Shown: positions 27,768 through 37,038, counted from the first letter of the stretch. The stretch is 64,000 nucleotides of DNA from LMUY01 sp964242215 (GCA_964242215.1 CAXTCJ010000010.1:32577-96576), one strand, 5' to 3'. Notes: generated from the sequence alone by a model not told the origin. Made by a program: numbers and translations.

Positions 27768-27816
27768 TCGGTTTGCATGCTCCACCCGCTCCGTCGCGAG
27801 GACCATGCCTCACCGC

Positions 27817-27830
27817 TGAAAACGGTTCCA
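27817..27830. promoter_or_regulatory. LacI-type operator candidate
   Basis: TGAAAACGGTTCCA in the divergent interval between the LacI-type regulator (start 27767) and the citryl-CoA lyase-like gene (start 27883). It matches the shared pattern GAAA-CG-TTCC of the two sites near 22340. Confidence 0.45.
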
Positions 27831-27882
27831 CACTCAAGGCGGCCAGAGTCCTGGCGGCCGGCAATATCGTTCAGGAGGAACA

Positions 27883-28659
27883 ATGCAGGATAGCAAAAGG
27901 CCAGCCACAGAGCTGTGCCGCCACACGAACGACGCCATCTATATACGCGACGCGTCCCTGGTGGACGATTTGATCGGCCGGCTGAGCTTCACCGAGATGT
28001 TCTTCTTCCATTTGATGGCTCGACGTCCGACACCCGCCGAAACAGCGCTGTTGGACGCAATCCTTGTCACGCTTATGGAGCATGGCCTGACGCCAAGCGC
28101 CATCGCCGCCCGCATGATCGCACTCTCGTCCCCGGAGGCCACCCAGGCGGCCGTCGCGGCGGGGCTGCTTGCCGTTGGCAGCCAGTTCATTGGCACCATC
28201 GAGGACAGTGCGCGGCTTCTCATCGAGATCGCCGATGCCCAGGATGGGACGGCTGCAGCAGCGGCTAGCCTCGTCGCACGTTTCCGCGCGGAGAAGAAGC
28301 TGTTGCCGGGCTTCGGGCACCACCTGCACCGCCCCGACGATCCCCGCACGCCGAAATTGCTGGAGCTTGCGCGCGAGCACGGCTTCGCGGGGCGGTACGT
28401 TGACGCCTTGATCGCGCTCGCCGCGGCGGTGGATAAGGCCGCCGGCCGCCATATCACGATCAATGCCACGGGGGCGGTTGGTGCCATCCTGGTAGAACTC
28501 GGGATTCCGCTGAGTGCCATACGCGGGATCGCCGTCGTGAGCCGCGCGGCGGGGCTCGTCGGCCACGTGCAGGAGGAGTTGACCCAGCCCATTGGGCGCT
28601 TTCTGTGGGATCTCGCCGAACACGAGGTCGACCACCGCGCCGGGCCGGCAGCGCCTTGA
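27883..28659 (+). CDS. Citrate synthase-family protein, citryl-CoA lyase-like
   Basis: 258 residues, short for citrate synthase (about 370-430) but the length of citryl-CoA lyase-type proteins, which cleave or form a citryl-CoA-like thioester. The family active-site region is visible as LLPGFGHHLHRPDDPRTPKL (catalytic His and Arg) and NATGAVGAILVELGIP; the C-terminal RAAGLVGHVQEEL also matches. An AGGAGG-like site (caggaggaac) precedes the ATG. Together with the CoA ligase and SDR it suggests carbon-carbon cleavage of a CoA-activated substrate. Confidence 0.75.
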   Translation: MQDSKRPATELCRHTNDAIYIRDASLVDDLIGRLSFTEMFFFHLMARRPTPAETALLDAILVTLMEHGLTPSAIAARMIALSSPEATQAAVAAGLLAVGSQFIGTIEDSARLLIEIADAQDGTAAAAASLVARFRAEKKLLPGFGHHLHRPDDPRTPKLLELAREHGFAGRYVDALIALAAAVDKAAGRHITINATGAVGAILVELGIPLSAIRGIAVVSRAAGLVGHVQEELTQPIGRFLWDLAEHEVDHRAGPAAP

Positions 28660-28677
28660 GTTCAACCGGGATCACAG

Positions 28678-29508
28678 ATGATGAACGAACACCCCCGTCT
28701 CAAGAACAAGGTGGCGCTGATCGTCGGCGCTGGCTGCTTCGCCCCCAAGGAGGTCGGCATCGGCAAGGCCTGCGCAATGCGCTTTGCCGATGAGGGCGCA
28801 TCGATCTTCGCCGTCGACGTAAACCGTACCGCTTTGGCCGAGACGGAGCAGGAGATCCGTGGCCGGTCCGGAGATGTCACCTGCTTCGAAGCTGATGTCC
28901 GCAACTCGGATGCTATCCGCGCGATGGTCACGTCGTGCCTCGGGACCTACGGCCGGATCGACAGTATCCTATACAATGTCGCAGTCGGCGAAGTCGGGGC
29001 TCCGCCGGAGCTATCCGAGGAGAGTTGGGAGCGCACCTGGGCCATCAACTGCACGGGGCTTTTTCTTACGTGCAAGCACGCACTCCCGGCGATGGTGGAG
29101 GCGGGCGGCGGCACCGTGATCGGTATCTCCTCGATCGCAGGCATTCGCTACACCGGGTATCCCCACTTTGCCTATGCGACCACCAAGGCAGCCATGATGC
29201 AATTCATCCGCTACCTGGCGTTGCACTACGCGCGCTCCGGCATTCGGGCAAACACGATCGTTCCCGGGCTCATCGACACACCGCGCGTTTCACGTCTGAG
29301 TGCCACGTACGGCGCGAAGAATCGGGCTGCCATGATGCAGACCCGTGCGGCCCAAGTTCCGAACGGGCAGTCTGGTTCCCCATGGGACATCGCAGCGGCT
29401 GCGGTCTATCTGGCGAGTGACGAGTCCCGTTATACGACCGCGGCGGAGATCGTCATCGACGGTGGCATCACGGCTCAGTATGGATCACAAACCAGGCAGG
29501 AAAGTTAG
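28678..29508 (+). CDS. Short-chain dehydrogenase/reductase
   Basis: 276 residues. NAD(P)-dependent oxidoreductase of the classical SDR family. The nucleotide-binding motif is GAGCFAPKEVGIGKACA, with a short insertion compared with the usual GxxxGxG; active site Ser in GISSIAGI and YATTK (Y-x-x-x-K). The C-terminus ends AAEIVIDGGITAQYG as is typical. Two adjacent ATGs are possible starts (28678, 28681). Follows the citryl-CoA lyase-like gene by 18 nt, same operon; a hairpin follows the stop. Confidence 0.9.
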   Translation: MMNEHPRLKNKVALIVGAGCFAPKEVGIGKACAMRFADEGASIFAVDVNRTALAETEQEIRGRSGDVTCFEADVRNSDAIRAMVTSCLGTYGRIDSILYNVAVGEVGAPPELSEESWERTWAINCTGLFLTCKHALPAMVEAGGGTVIGISSIAGIRYTGYPHFAYATTKAAMMQFIRYLALHYARSGIRANTIVPGLIDTPRVSRLSATYGAKNRAAMMQTRAAQVPNGQSGSPWDIAAAAVYLASDESRYTTAAEIVIDGGITAQYGSQTRQES

Positions 29509-29509
29509 T

Positions 29510-29538
29510 CCTTAGCGTCGCGAGGGAGCGCGCTAAGG
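29510..29538 (+). terminator. Hairpin after the SDR gene
   Basis: Arms CCTTAGCG (29510-29517) and CGCTAAGG (29531-29538) form a perfect 8-bp stem, extendable by three inner pairs with a one-base bulge. It starts 2 nt after the stop codon. No U-run follows, so it may act as a factor-dependent terminator or a 3'-end stabiliser. Confidence 0.5.
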
Positions 29539-29906
29539 TAGCTGGCTTGACGGACGGCTCCTGCATAGCGGGCGATGACGGAAGAGCCGCGACTGATCCG
29601 CCCCTCTTCCCAGCAATCATCGAGCGCCCAGGTCAACACTCCACCGGTCAGGAAGATACTTTCTAGAAACGCTCAAATACCGCTAGTCGTGTCGCTCCGC
29701 CACCGTTGGCCCGGGCACGTCGTCGCCGGTCTGTCGCTGTGTCGCATTGAAATGTAGTCGGCTCCTCAGTCAGCGGCCCCGTTCCCTACCCTACATCGCA
29801 GTCTGCCCATCATAGCAATCTACAATGCCCCGAACAGGGTGAGGCTCGCTCGGGATTTGCTAAACAGCGAAGAACGAGGACCGGATCCGATTGAGTGCAG
29901 CAGAAC
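29539..29906. other. Intergenic region, no gene supported
   Basis: About 370 bases between the SDR hairpin and the exonuclease 3' end. A 60-codon frame at 29575 has no protein-like features. Nothing recognisable. Confidence 0.5.
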
Positions 29907-30677
29907 TTAGAGGCCTAATCGCATTTGGTCGGGCAACGAGAGACCGTTACCCCGACGGGCTCGTTCCGAGCGTGCGGTGAACAGCATATCTTGGTTCTGC
30001 CCCCATTCCCCGCTCAGCACCCGATCGAGTTGCGCCTCATTCAGCTCTTCCCAACGCCGGCCACGGAGCGCTCCGGCCGGCACCCGGACCAGCAAAGCCG
30101 GTTGGGCTGACCAAGTCAGCAACTGCTCCACGCTTACGAAAGCCAGCATATCGCGTAGGTGATGCGCCGTCACGTAAGCGTCCGGGCCCGCTCGGTGCGC
30201 CGGCAACCCTGTGGCGCGGTCCAGCCCGGGCGGGTGGCGCCAGTAGCGCAGGCCCTGGTTGGAGTGCGTCGGCGCATCTGGCCATAGCCGCAGCGCGCAC
30301 TTCCAGGTGCAGATCCAACGTGCCCGCCCGCTCAGCCCTGGCAGGCACCAACGTCTCTCGAACGCAGCCCGGTGCGCCGCCAAGGCAATTAGACCCTTGT
30401 CTTGCAGGATCTTGGGGGCGAGCTCGCTCCACGCCGGTGCCCCCGCGACGTCTTTGTCCACGATGTGATGCACGGCGGATGTCACCGCCGAGATCGGGCA
30501 GCCTGGCTGCACCAGCCGAGCGCCCGGAGCTCCGTGCAACGCCCAACGCCCGTCGGCTCCGGGCGCAAGATCCTGCCAACCAATCTCGACCACGCCACCA
30601 TTGGCAAAGCTGTCCCCCGTCGTCTCAAGGTCGATGACGCGCAGGCGCGTCGAGGGGGTTTCGAGTTGATCGGCCAT
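29907..30677 (-). CDS. DEDDh-type 3'-5' exonuclease (DnaQ/ExoX-like)
   Basis: 256 residues from ATG 30677; a GTG nine codons upstream (30704) is an alternative. Exonuclease fold of the DnaQ superfamily: motif I RVIDLETTG (residues 13-21), motif II region VHHIVDKDV and AHRAAFERRW, motif III HRAGPDAYVTAHHL, giving the DEDDh set. The C-terminal half has no recognised domain. Divergent from the photolyase-family gene with about 50 nt between starts, so both could be controlled together in DNA repair. Confidence 0.8.
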   Translation of the reverse strand: MADQLETPSTRLRVIDLETTGDSFANGGVVEIGWQDLAPGADGRWALHGAPGARLVQPGCPISAVTSAVHHIVDKDVAGAPAWSELAPKILQDKGLIALAAHRAAFERRWCLPGLSGRARWICTWKCALRLWPDAPTHSNQGLRYWRHPPGLDRATGLPAHRAGPDAYVTAHHLRDMLAFVSVEQLLTWSAQPALLVRVPAGALRGRRWEELNEAQLDRVLSGEWGQNQDMLFTARSERARRGNGLSLPDQMRLGL

Positions 30678-30730
30678 ACCGCGATATATAGGCGGCTCGG
30701 CCACCGTGGCAGCCGGCGTATGACCACCAC

Positions 30731-31897
30731 ATGGCCATCATGACCCGCCACTTCGTCCTTACCCGCGCCGCCGCACTCGACCGCCTAGCCGAAATTGTTC
30801 CCCGCACCGGGCACGACTACGCCGCCGGCCGAAACACCGACAGGGGGCCGCACGCCGATCCCACCACCACTGTGCTGTCTCCCTACCTGCGCCGCCGGCT
30901 ATTGCTGGAGCAGGAGGTCGTTGAAGCCGCCCTCGCGGCCCACGGCCCGCAGGCGGCTACGCGGTTTGTCGACGAGGTTTTTTGGCGGACCTACTTCAAG
31001 GGCCATCTGGAGACGCATCCTGCGGCCTGGACGCAGTACTCCGCCGCCCTCAGAAAGGATCAGGCGCGTCTTACAGTAGATTCCGGCCTACGGCACGCCT
31101 ACGAGGACGCCGTGGCCGGGCGCACCGGCATCGATGGCTTCGATGACTGGGCGTGCGAGTTGGTGGACACAGGTTGGTTGCACAACCACGCTCGCATGTG
31201 GTTCGCCTCCATCTGGATCTTCACCCTGCGCCTACCCTGGGTGCTGGGAGCCGATTTCTTCCTGAGCCACCTGCTCGATGGCGACCCGGCCAGCAACACC
31301 CTGTCGTGGCGCTGGGTCGCCGGGTTGCATACGCGGGGCAAGGCCTACGCCGCACGTAGCGAGAACATCCGTCGCTATACAAGCGGCCGTTTCTCGCCCA
31401 CGAACTTGAATGAAAGCCCGGTGCCACTGGAGGAACCTGACCCGCCCCGCTTAGTGCCCCTGCTGCCGGGCGCCGTGGCGCCGCCCGGTGCGGTGGCGCT
31501 GATGCTGCACCTCGACGATCTGCACCCAGAAAGCCTGGCGCTGGACAGTGCCAAGGTGGCGCGCGTCGGCGGTCTGCTCGCCCACTATCCGGGCGCCTCG
31601 GACCGGGTACGCCGAGCAGATAGGGAGGCGATGGCCGACGCCTTGGCACGGGCCGCGCAGCATTTCGGGTGCGATGCCGCGCCGGTTGCCCCAGCCTGGA
31701 ACGACGGCCTACCTGTCGTGACAGCTTGGGCGCCGGTAGGACCGTCAGCCGAGGCCTTGCCGCCCGGCTGCCTGCGGGTACGCCGGCGGTGGGACGATCT
31801 GACCTGGCCCTGCACCAAGCGCGGCTACTATCAAGTCCGCACTGCGATACCTGGCATCATGCGAGAACTGTCAATGAGTTCGCCGGGACGGTCATGA
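30731..31897 (+). CDS. Photolyase/cryptochrome-family FAD-binding protein, FAD domain first
   Basis: 388 residues. The N-terminal about 230 residues are the FAD-binding domain of the photolyase family: YLRRRLLLEQEVVEAAL, VFWRTYFKGHLE, LHNHARMWFASIWIF and DPASNTLSWRWVAGLHTRGK (the last contacts FAD and DNA in characterised members). The usual N-terminal alpha/beta antenna domain is absent; instead about 150 residues follow the FAD domain, with HLDDLHPESLAL and RVRRRWDDLTWPCTKRGYYQ. This order resembles a permuted or degenerate layout. It could be a photolyase-like repair enzyme or a photoreceptor. Confidence 0.75.
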   Translation: MAIMTRHFVLTRAAALDRLAEIVPRTGHDYAAGRNTDRGPHADPTTTVLSPYLRRRLLLEQEVVEAALAAHGPQAATRFVDEVFWRTYFKGHLETHPAAWTQYSAALRKDQARLTVDSGLRHAYEDAVAGRTGIDGFDDWACELVDTGWLHNHARMWFASIWIFTLRLPWVLGADFFLSHLLDGDPASNTLSWRWVAGLHTRGKAYAARSENIRRYTSGRFSPTNLNESPVPLEEPDPPRLVPLLPGAVAPPGAVALMLHLDDLHPESLALDSAKVARVGGLLAHYPGASDRVRRADREAMADALARAAQHFGCDAAPVAPAWNDGLPVVTAWAPVGPSAEALPPGCLRVRRRWDDLTWPCTKRGYYQVRTAIPGIMRELSMSSPGRS

Positions 31898-32572
31898 CGC
31901 GATGCCGCTTCCGCCACGCCCTGCCCAGGCGATTGCGGCAGTGAGTTGAGCGACTTGGCTGAAGTGCAGGCCGGTCGACGGCGAAAGATGCCGGCCATCT
32001 TGGTCGACCCCACACTCAGCGGGGTTGTGGTCGGGCAGCATGTTAAAGGCACGCGACCGCCAACCAAGCTTGTGTTTGAGGCAGCTCCGACGCAACCGGA
32101 GAAACAAGATTTTGCAAGTGCCAAGCATTGGGTGTCGAACAGCGGGTAGATTGGGTGTCGATTCGCGCCACGAGTGCCCCTCAGTATGATCATCAAACGA
32201 GGTAGATTACCATTCGGTCAGGAGAAAGCCGCGCGACACATTGAATGACCAGCCGAAACTGTTTTCAACTCAAACGTGTTACGCCACTATGCCTCAATCT
32301 ACAAAGCCTGGATTGCATCTGTCCGTGGTGTATGCACAGCCCTTACCGTTCCTATTGTGAACCAACACTTGCGAGCATCTGCTTGTCATGTTGACCTCAT
32401 TGATGAGAACGCCGCTTTATGCACAATTGTTTGGATCGATGGGTTTGACACACGCTATGGTTGGCGGTTCACATTCGCCCATGTGGGTGCCACCGCGCGA
32501 AGCTTTGCGCCTGACTGACTGAAGTGGCCACAGACCTGAGAGCCTGCCAACGAGAATAAGCGAGCAATAATC
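31898..32572. other. Intergenic region at island edge; no gene supported
   Basis: 675 bases with falling GC content to the right. Contains 27-bp repeat copy 3. An 80-codon frame at 32276-32518 has ordinary composition but no recognised family and is not called. This is the transition from backbone to the mobile element. Confidence 0.5.
32006..32032 (+). repeat. 27-bp dispersed repeat, copy 3
   Basis: One mismatch to copy 1, same orientation, 109 nt after the photolyase-family gene and at the left edge of the integrase-bearing segment. Confidence 0.7.
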
Positions 32573-33436
32573 GTGTCGAATGATTTGACTGGACCGAAAG
32601 ACAACAACTGTGTCGGTCTGAGCCGGCGCCTAGGGCGTTCGGTTGCACTCTCTATTCTTCTTGTTCATTTCGACTCAATCCCGAGTATTCACGCCTCAAT
32701 CGAAGCCGCGTCCTCGCTCCGTTCTCTATTGGATTTTGAACCCGATAAATCATTCAACCCCCTCGACAGCGCCTTATTCAGACCAGATCAGTTCCTAAAC
32801 CGCCATCATCCAACTTCGCATCGAACGATCTATGATGTCCTTCGCCTGATTGGAGAAGCACCACCCTTCCACGAAATTAGAACGGTCTTGATAAACTTAG
32901 AACCAACCTGTCTTATTGTATCTAATATGTGCAAGTATATTGTTTACATGAGTCTCGCCGGAAATCATGATTTTGGAATAATCAAATCATCGGATTTTCT
33001 TGTTGAGGTGCATACTGACACGTTTCCAAATTCAACCCCCCGGAGCGGAGTGAGATTCCGTACAATATTCAATAAATATCTTAAAGTAGCTAACTTGTGC
33101 CTTGGTATTGAGATGGCCGGTATAAACTTAGTTGATCTCTGGGATGGGAGAGTCTCAGATGACATTGTGAGAGAAGCCATTGGACTAGGATTATCTGCTA
33201 AGGGCATTCTACAGGATGTTCAGCCTACGAACAGTCCAAAGCAAAGTTCGAACAGTGACCTTCCCCGCGCTCATATCTCCACAAGTTATATGAAGCACAC
33301 TCACACGCCGAGTCTTAAGAAAGAAGGTGTAGAAGCGATTGCGCTATCTGGTCGCATCGTCTTTGACCGTGTTGAGCGAGACGTTCTTGAAAGAAATTAT
33401 AGAAAATACCTAAAGGAAGATCTACTAACTGATTAG
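32573..33436 (+). CDS. Hypothetical protein, AT-rich orphan
   Basis: 287 residues, GTG start. No family recognised. Base composition and codon use are clearly more AT-rich than the rest of the window (many AAT, ATA, TTA codons), a sign of foreign origin. No signal peptide or strong membrane segment; the middle has alternating hydrophobic strands (LIVSNMCKYIVYMSLAG) and the C-terminal part is Lys/Arg-rich. It stands alone in front of the Rep-like module, with nearly 400 empty bases after it, as defence or addiction cargo of mobile elements often does, but nothing in its sequence shows function. Confidence 0.55.
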   Translation: MSNDLTGPKDNNCVGLSRRLGRSVALSILLVHFDSIPSIHASIEAASSLRSLLDFEPDKSFNPLDSALFRPDQFLNRHHPTSHRTIYDVLRLIGEAPPFHEIRTVLINLEPTCLIVSNMCKYIVYMSLAGNHDFGIIKSSDFLVEVHTDTFPNSTPRSGVRFRTIFNKYLKVANLCLGIEMAGINLVDLWDGRVSDDIVREAIGLGLSAKGILQDVQPTNSPKQSSNSDLPRAHISTSYMKHTHTPSLKKEGVEAIALSGRIVFDRVERDVLERNYRKYLKEDLLTD

Positions 33437-33828
33437 CTAGTATTGCTTTCTCGTCTCAGCACATTCGGCTTCATAACCATGCCACAGTTGGCCCTGGCGC
33501 CTCGCGAAAATAGGCTCGCTCGGGCAACGGCGTAGATTCCGACACCGAGTCGTAGATGTCTGGAACACCACGCCATCAAACCCCGCCGCGTATAATCAGC
33601 CACCTTCGCTCAACGCCTGGACCCTAAGACCCACTGCGTCGAAATCTGCCCGAAGTGGGATGGGCAAGTAACCATCGTCGTTTACTCCTCTAAATCAGAA
33701 CCGCACCGCGTCGGAGTGAACGATCGTGAGTGAGTGGTTCCGAGACTTGGACGAGTCGATCGTCGGCGCGCGCGTCGGTTCCGCCTGCAGCATCATGCAA
33801 TGGGTGCGCTCCTTCAACGGAGCAAACC
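33437..33828. other. Intergenic region, no gene supported
   Basis: About 390 bases. The frame of the next gene is open back to 33730, but the strong ribosome-binding site at 33819-33822 places its start at 33829. Nothing else recognised. Confidence 0.4.
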
Positions 33829-34335
33829 ATGCCAACACTACCGACCACGTCTCACTCGACCGGAAACACGTCCCTCAACGTCGTCCTGGGCGATGCCCGA
33901 CGCATAACCGCCAGGGGCAAAGCACCGGGGGCCATAGCGCCCATGGAGGCCCCGCCTTCCCCCATTGGCTCGCCAGGTTCTATCGCTCAACCGTGCGTCG
34001 CATACCCGTATCGGCATAGCCTCAACGGTGGGACCGCCCTCGCGTCGGTCCGACACCCCGACCACCCAGCCGACCCGCCCCAGCACGTTCAGGGGCTCGA
34101 ACAGCAGGCCATCCCACCCGGCTTCGTCATGGTGCACGGGATCATCGTCGATCCGCTCGAAACTATCGCCATCCGTGAGTTCTGCGAGCGGAGCAAGCTG
34201 GCGCGCAGCACCGTTAACAAAATGCTCAAGTCTCAAGGGCCGGGCTTGGAGCCAGCACTAGCTTCGAAGAAGGCAGGACGGCGACGATTGATACCGCTGA
34301 TCGCTGCGATCTGCTGGCTGAACGGTGCAGTATGA
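33829..34335 (+). CDS. Small putative DNA-binding protein of the mobile element
   Basis: 168 residues, ATG at 33829 with GGAG 6 nt upstream. The first about 90 residues are Pro/Ser/Thr-rich and probably disordered. The C-terminal 70 residues form a likely helix-turn-helix: TIAIREFCERSKLARSTVNK and MLKSQGPGLEPALASKKAGR. The stop overlaps the start of the Rep-like gene (ATGA), so it is translationally coupled. Such small HTH proteins next to Rep genes usually regulate replication or excision; this role is inferred. Confidence 0.6.
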   Translation: MPTLPTTSHSTGNTSLNVVLGDARRITARGKAPGAIAPMEAPPSPIGSPGSIAQPCVAYPYRHSLNGGTALASVRHPDHPADPPQHVQGLEQQAIPPGFVMVHGIIVDPLETIAIREFCERSKLARSTVNKMLKSQGPGLEPALASKKAGRRRLIPLIAAICWLNGAV

Positions 34336-35219
34336 GAGGGCCTCGCGGGCCAGAACTGGACTTCGGGCTCGGCAGGGGGGCATTGCCCGGCTTTCAGCGC
34401 CTGAACAATCACCGCGTGACCCACGACTTGGCACGCTTGCTGAAACCCTCAACGGGCGGCGGATGGAACCCGCGGCTGCACGGCTTCGAAACTCCAGCGC
34501 AGGCTGTTCAAGAAGACAAGCGCGGCGCTCGCAATCTGACGTATCGAGCGCTCCGCCACGGACCCGCTGACTGCGCCCGGCTCGCGCTCAAGCTGAACGA
34601 GTCAGAGCTCAACTTCGCTCATAACTCGTTGGCATCTGCACGCTATCAACTGGCCAAACGTCGCGTGGAGTGCGACGGCTTCATCACCCGCATCAACAAG
34701 GGGCCGAAAGTCCGAGCCATCACCTTGGTGAACCCGGCTTGGAACATCCCAGCGGGAGCACTGAGGACGACCAAAACCGATCACATATTAGAAGCCCTGC
34801 ACCACGCCCTGACCAAGGTGCCGGCGCCACCCGGTGAGTGGTTTTTTTGTCAGATTCATGGCGAGTTTGACGGCACAACGAACACGATACAGCTGCATGT
34901 GCACTGCCTGGCCACGGCTGAGTATGAGGAGCGGCTGCGCGCGTACGCCAAGGGCAAATCCGGCGCCAAGGTGAAATATCCAATCAAAGGCCAGGAGATC
35001 GAAGATGCGGCCCGTCAGGTCAGTTACGTGGTGCAGCGCATCTGGTTCAACCGGCCCAGCTACATCGATCAGGCAGGCAAAACCAAGCGTGGGACGCGAA
35101 GCCGCATACCGGAGCCTTGGGGATCCGACGTGCTTCTGTGGTTGGACCGCCAAACTTTGACGACCATGCAACTGCGGCTGGGCCTGGGTAATGGTTGGTA
35201 CCCCGACGTGGGTAGGTAA
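34332..35219 (+). CDS. Putative replication initiator (HUH-like Rep)
   Basis: 295 residues. Candidate rolling-circle replication or relaxase-type protein. The segment TIQLHVHCLAT contains a His-hydrophobic-His (HUH) motif flanked by hydrophobic residues, and DAARQVSYVVQRIW downstream could supply the catalytic Tyr in the position usual for plasmid Rep proteins (aaYVaKY-like). Context supports it: a coupled HTH gene before and a DUF927 helicase-like ATPase after. Assignment depends on motif spacing only; a plain hypothetical protein remains possible. Confidence 0.45.
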   Translation: MRGPRGPELDFGLGRGALPGFQRLNNHRVTHDLARLLKPSTGGGWNPRLHGFETPAQAVQEDKRGARNLTYRALRHGPADCARLALKLNESELNFAHNSLASARYQLAKRRVECDGFITRINKGPKVRAITLVNPAWNIPAGALRTTKTDHILEALHHALTKVPAPPGEWFFCQIHGEFDGTTNTIQLHVHCLATAEYEERLRAYAKGKSGAKVKYPIKGQEIEDAARQVSYVVQRIWFNRPSYIDQAGKTKRGTRSRIPEPWGSDVLLWLDRQTLTTMQLRLGLGNGWYPDVGR

Positions 35220-35240
35220 TGGCTGCATGTAAAGTCATGA

Positions 35241-37022
35241 ATGGCAATAAATACGGTCAATGGTGATGGTGTTCATGTACAACACTACGTCACAACGTCA
35301 CATCTATACCTGTATTGGGGCAGTTTAGTGGGGAAAGTGGGGATGGTTCATAACAAAGGCTCATCAGGTCGCGGCACCATAGTCGTGAATATATTCGAAG
35401 ATCAATGGCAGCGCCGCCTAATCCGGTTCTGTCAAGGTGGCAAAACCGCCTATGTTCCTGAAGTGACAATTGCGGGACACGTCAACATCCTCGTGCCCCT
35501 TCTCCCGCTACTCGCCGAACGCGGCATTGTCAGCTTGGACGGTCACAACGAGCTTGCGCTCGCTATCAAGCAGCTTGGTGCAGCAGAGGGGACCGTTGTA
35601 GTTGCCGAACGCCCCGGCTGGGTCGCGTTATCCAGCTTCGCTTACCCGAGTGGAACCATCTGCACCTCGGGCAAACGATCCCAAGATGCGATCGTCAATT
35701 TCCCGCTCCAGTCCAAATTTCGATTTCGGGGGACGAAAGCGGGTTGGTCAGAGGGTCTCCGCCCCCACCTCGAAGGTAACACCGTTTTGCAGTTTCTGCT
35801 GGGCCTCGGGTTGACTCCCGTCCTTCTGCGTCCATTCAGCCAAATCCTTGACCTGCAGAACAACATCGGATTCCAGATCAACGGGCCCAGCAGTCGGGGG
35901 AAGACTACCGGCGCCCGTTTGGCGGGTTCGATTTGGGGCGGCGATCCGGACAAAACTGGTAATTTCATGGAAACTTGGCGAACGACAATGAACGGTCTTG
36001 AGACAACCATGCAGGTCCATTCAGATACCCTTCTCATACTCGACGAGGCCAATCTCGCCGGTTCAACCGCCACGGAGCGCGCCAAGTTCCAGGCCGAAGC
36101 GGTGTTCATGCTTGACACAGGCAGAGCTAAAGGCCGCTTTGGTGATGCCGATAGTAGCCTCACGCGGCTGACTGTAATCAGCACTAGCAATGCGCCTTTG
36201 GCCGGCTCTACCTCGCATAGTGAAGCAGATGCAGCAGTACAGGTTCGAATGCCTTCGCTTGACGTCGGCAGGCGCACTTATGGCATTCTCGACCGACCGG
36301 GCGAGGGGGGGGCAGCCGCGACAATCTCCGCTATCGACGCCATTATTCGGTCGAACTATGGGTGGGCTGCACGTACTTTTGTCAGGGTGGTCACGCTGCG
36401 GCGCAGCCAAAGTGAGGCCGCTTTAGTCAAATCGCTCTCGGGCTCCATGCAGAAGTTCAAGCAGGCAGCAGATTTCGAAGCCTTGACGCCACAACAACAG
36501 CGTGTCTGCAAAACATTCGCCTTCATTCATGCCACGGCACATCTTGCTGCAGAGTGCCGTGTAATTCCCCTTACAGTTGAGGAAGCCCTCGCTTCCACGC
36601 TGTCCGTGTATCGCGAAGTAGCGCACGGGATGCGCTCCGGCGCAGAAGATCTGATTGCACGTTTCGAAGCACTCCTCGACGCGCAGCGATCGGTATTGGC
36701 AGACTTGTCCGTCCGCAAAACACCTGCGGTTAGTGGCAACTCGGGTAGCCTCGGCCAGTTACGCACAAACGACTCAAACGGAATAGAATTGCTTGTTAAG
36801 AAAGGGGCGCCCAGCCAACAGCTCGGACTGACCAAGGCGGTACTCGCCGCCCTCCGCGGCTTTGATGCGCTAATTTTTGATAAACCCCACAGAACGACAA
36901 AGCGCGCGGGCATTGAGGGTCGGCTCTACGTCATCCGACTGGACGCTTCTCGGTTCCCCCGAGAACTGAAGGTGTTGCGGGGTAGCAACTTAGAATTGAA
37001 AGCGGCCGTGATAGGGGGCTAG
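35241..37022 (+). CDS. DUF927-type ATPase (helicase-like) of the mobile element
   Basis: 593 residues, or 559 from an alternative ATG at 35343 that follows a GGGGAAAG-type site. DUF927 proteins are ATPases of plasmid and phage replication modules, often fused to primases. Visible motifs: NGPSSRGKTTGARLAGS (Walker A, about 214-230) with SIWGGDPD after it, LLILDEANLAG (Walker B, about 264-274), and TRLTVISTSNAPLAGS (sensor 1). No primase domain is present; the Rep-like protein upstream may provide initiation. Confidence 0.75.
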   Translation: MAINTVNGDGVHVQHYVTTSHLYLYWGSLVGKVGMVHNKGSSGRGTIVVNIFEDQWQRRLIRFCQGGKTAYVPEVTIAGHVNILVPLLPLLAERGIVSLDGHNELALAIKQLGAAEGTVVVAERPGWVALSSFAYPSGTICTSGKRSQDAIVNFPLQSKFRFRGTKAGWSEGLRPHLEGNTVLQFLLGLGLTPVLLRPFSQILDLQNNIGFQINGPSSRGKTTGARLAGSIWGGDPDKTGNFMETWRTTMNGLETTMQVHSDTLLILDEANLAGSTATERAKFQAEAVFMLDTGRAKGRFGDADSSLTRLTVISTSNAPLAGSTSHSEADAAVQVRMPSLDVGRRTYGILDRPGEGGAAATISAIDAIIRSNYGWAARTFVRVVTLRRSQSEAALVKSLSGSMQKFKQAADFEALTPQQQRVCKTFAFIHATAHLAAECRVIPLTVEEALASTLSVYREVAHGMRSGAEDLIARFEALLDAQRSVLADLSVRKTPAVSGNSGSLGQLRTNDSNGIELLVKKGAPSQQLGLTKAVLAALRGFDALIFDKPHRTTKRAGIEGRLYVIRLDASRFPRELKVLRGSNLELKAAVIGG

Positions 37023-37038
37023 CGTTACGAAAGCGGGG

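Noticed and set aside
29836..33520. Shared AGGCTCGCTCGGG near 29845 and 33510
   Set aside because: Only 13 bases match without flanking similarity; plausible by chance in GC-rich DNA.
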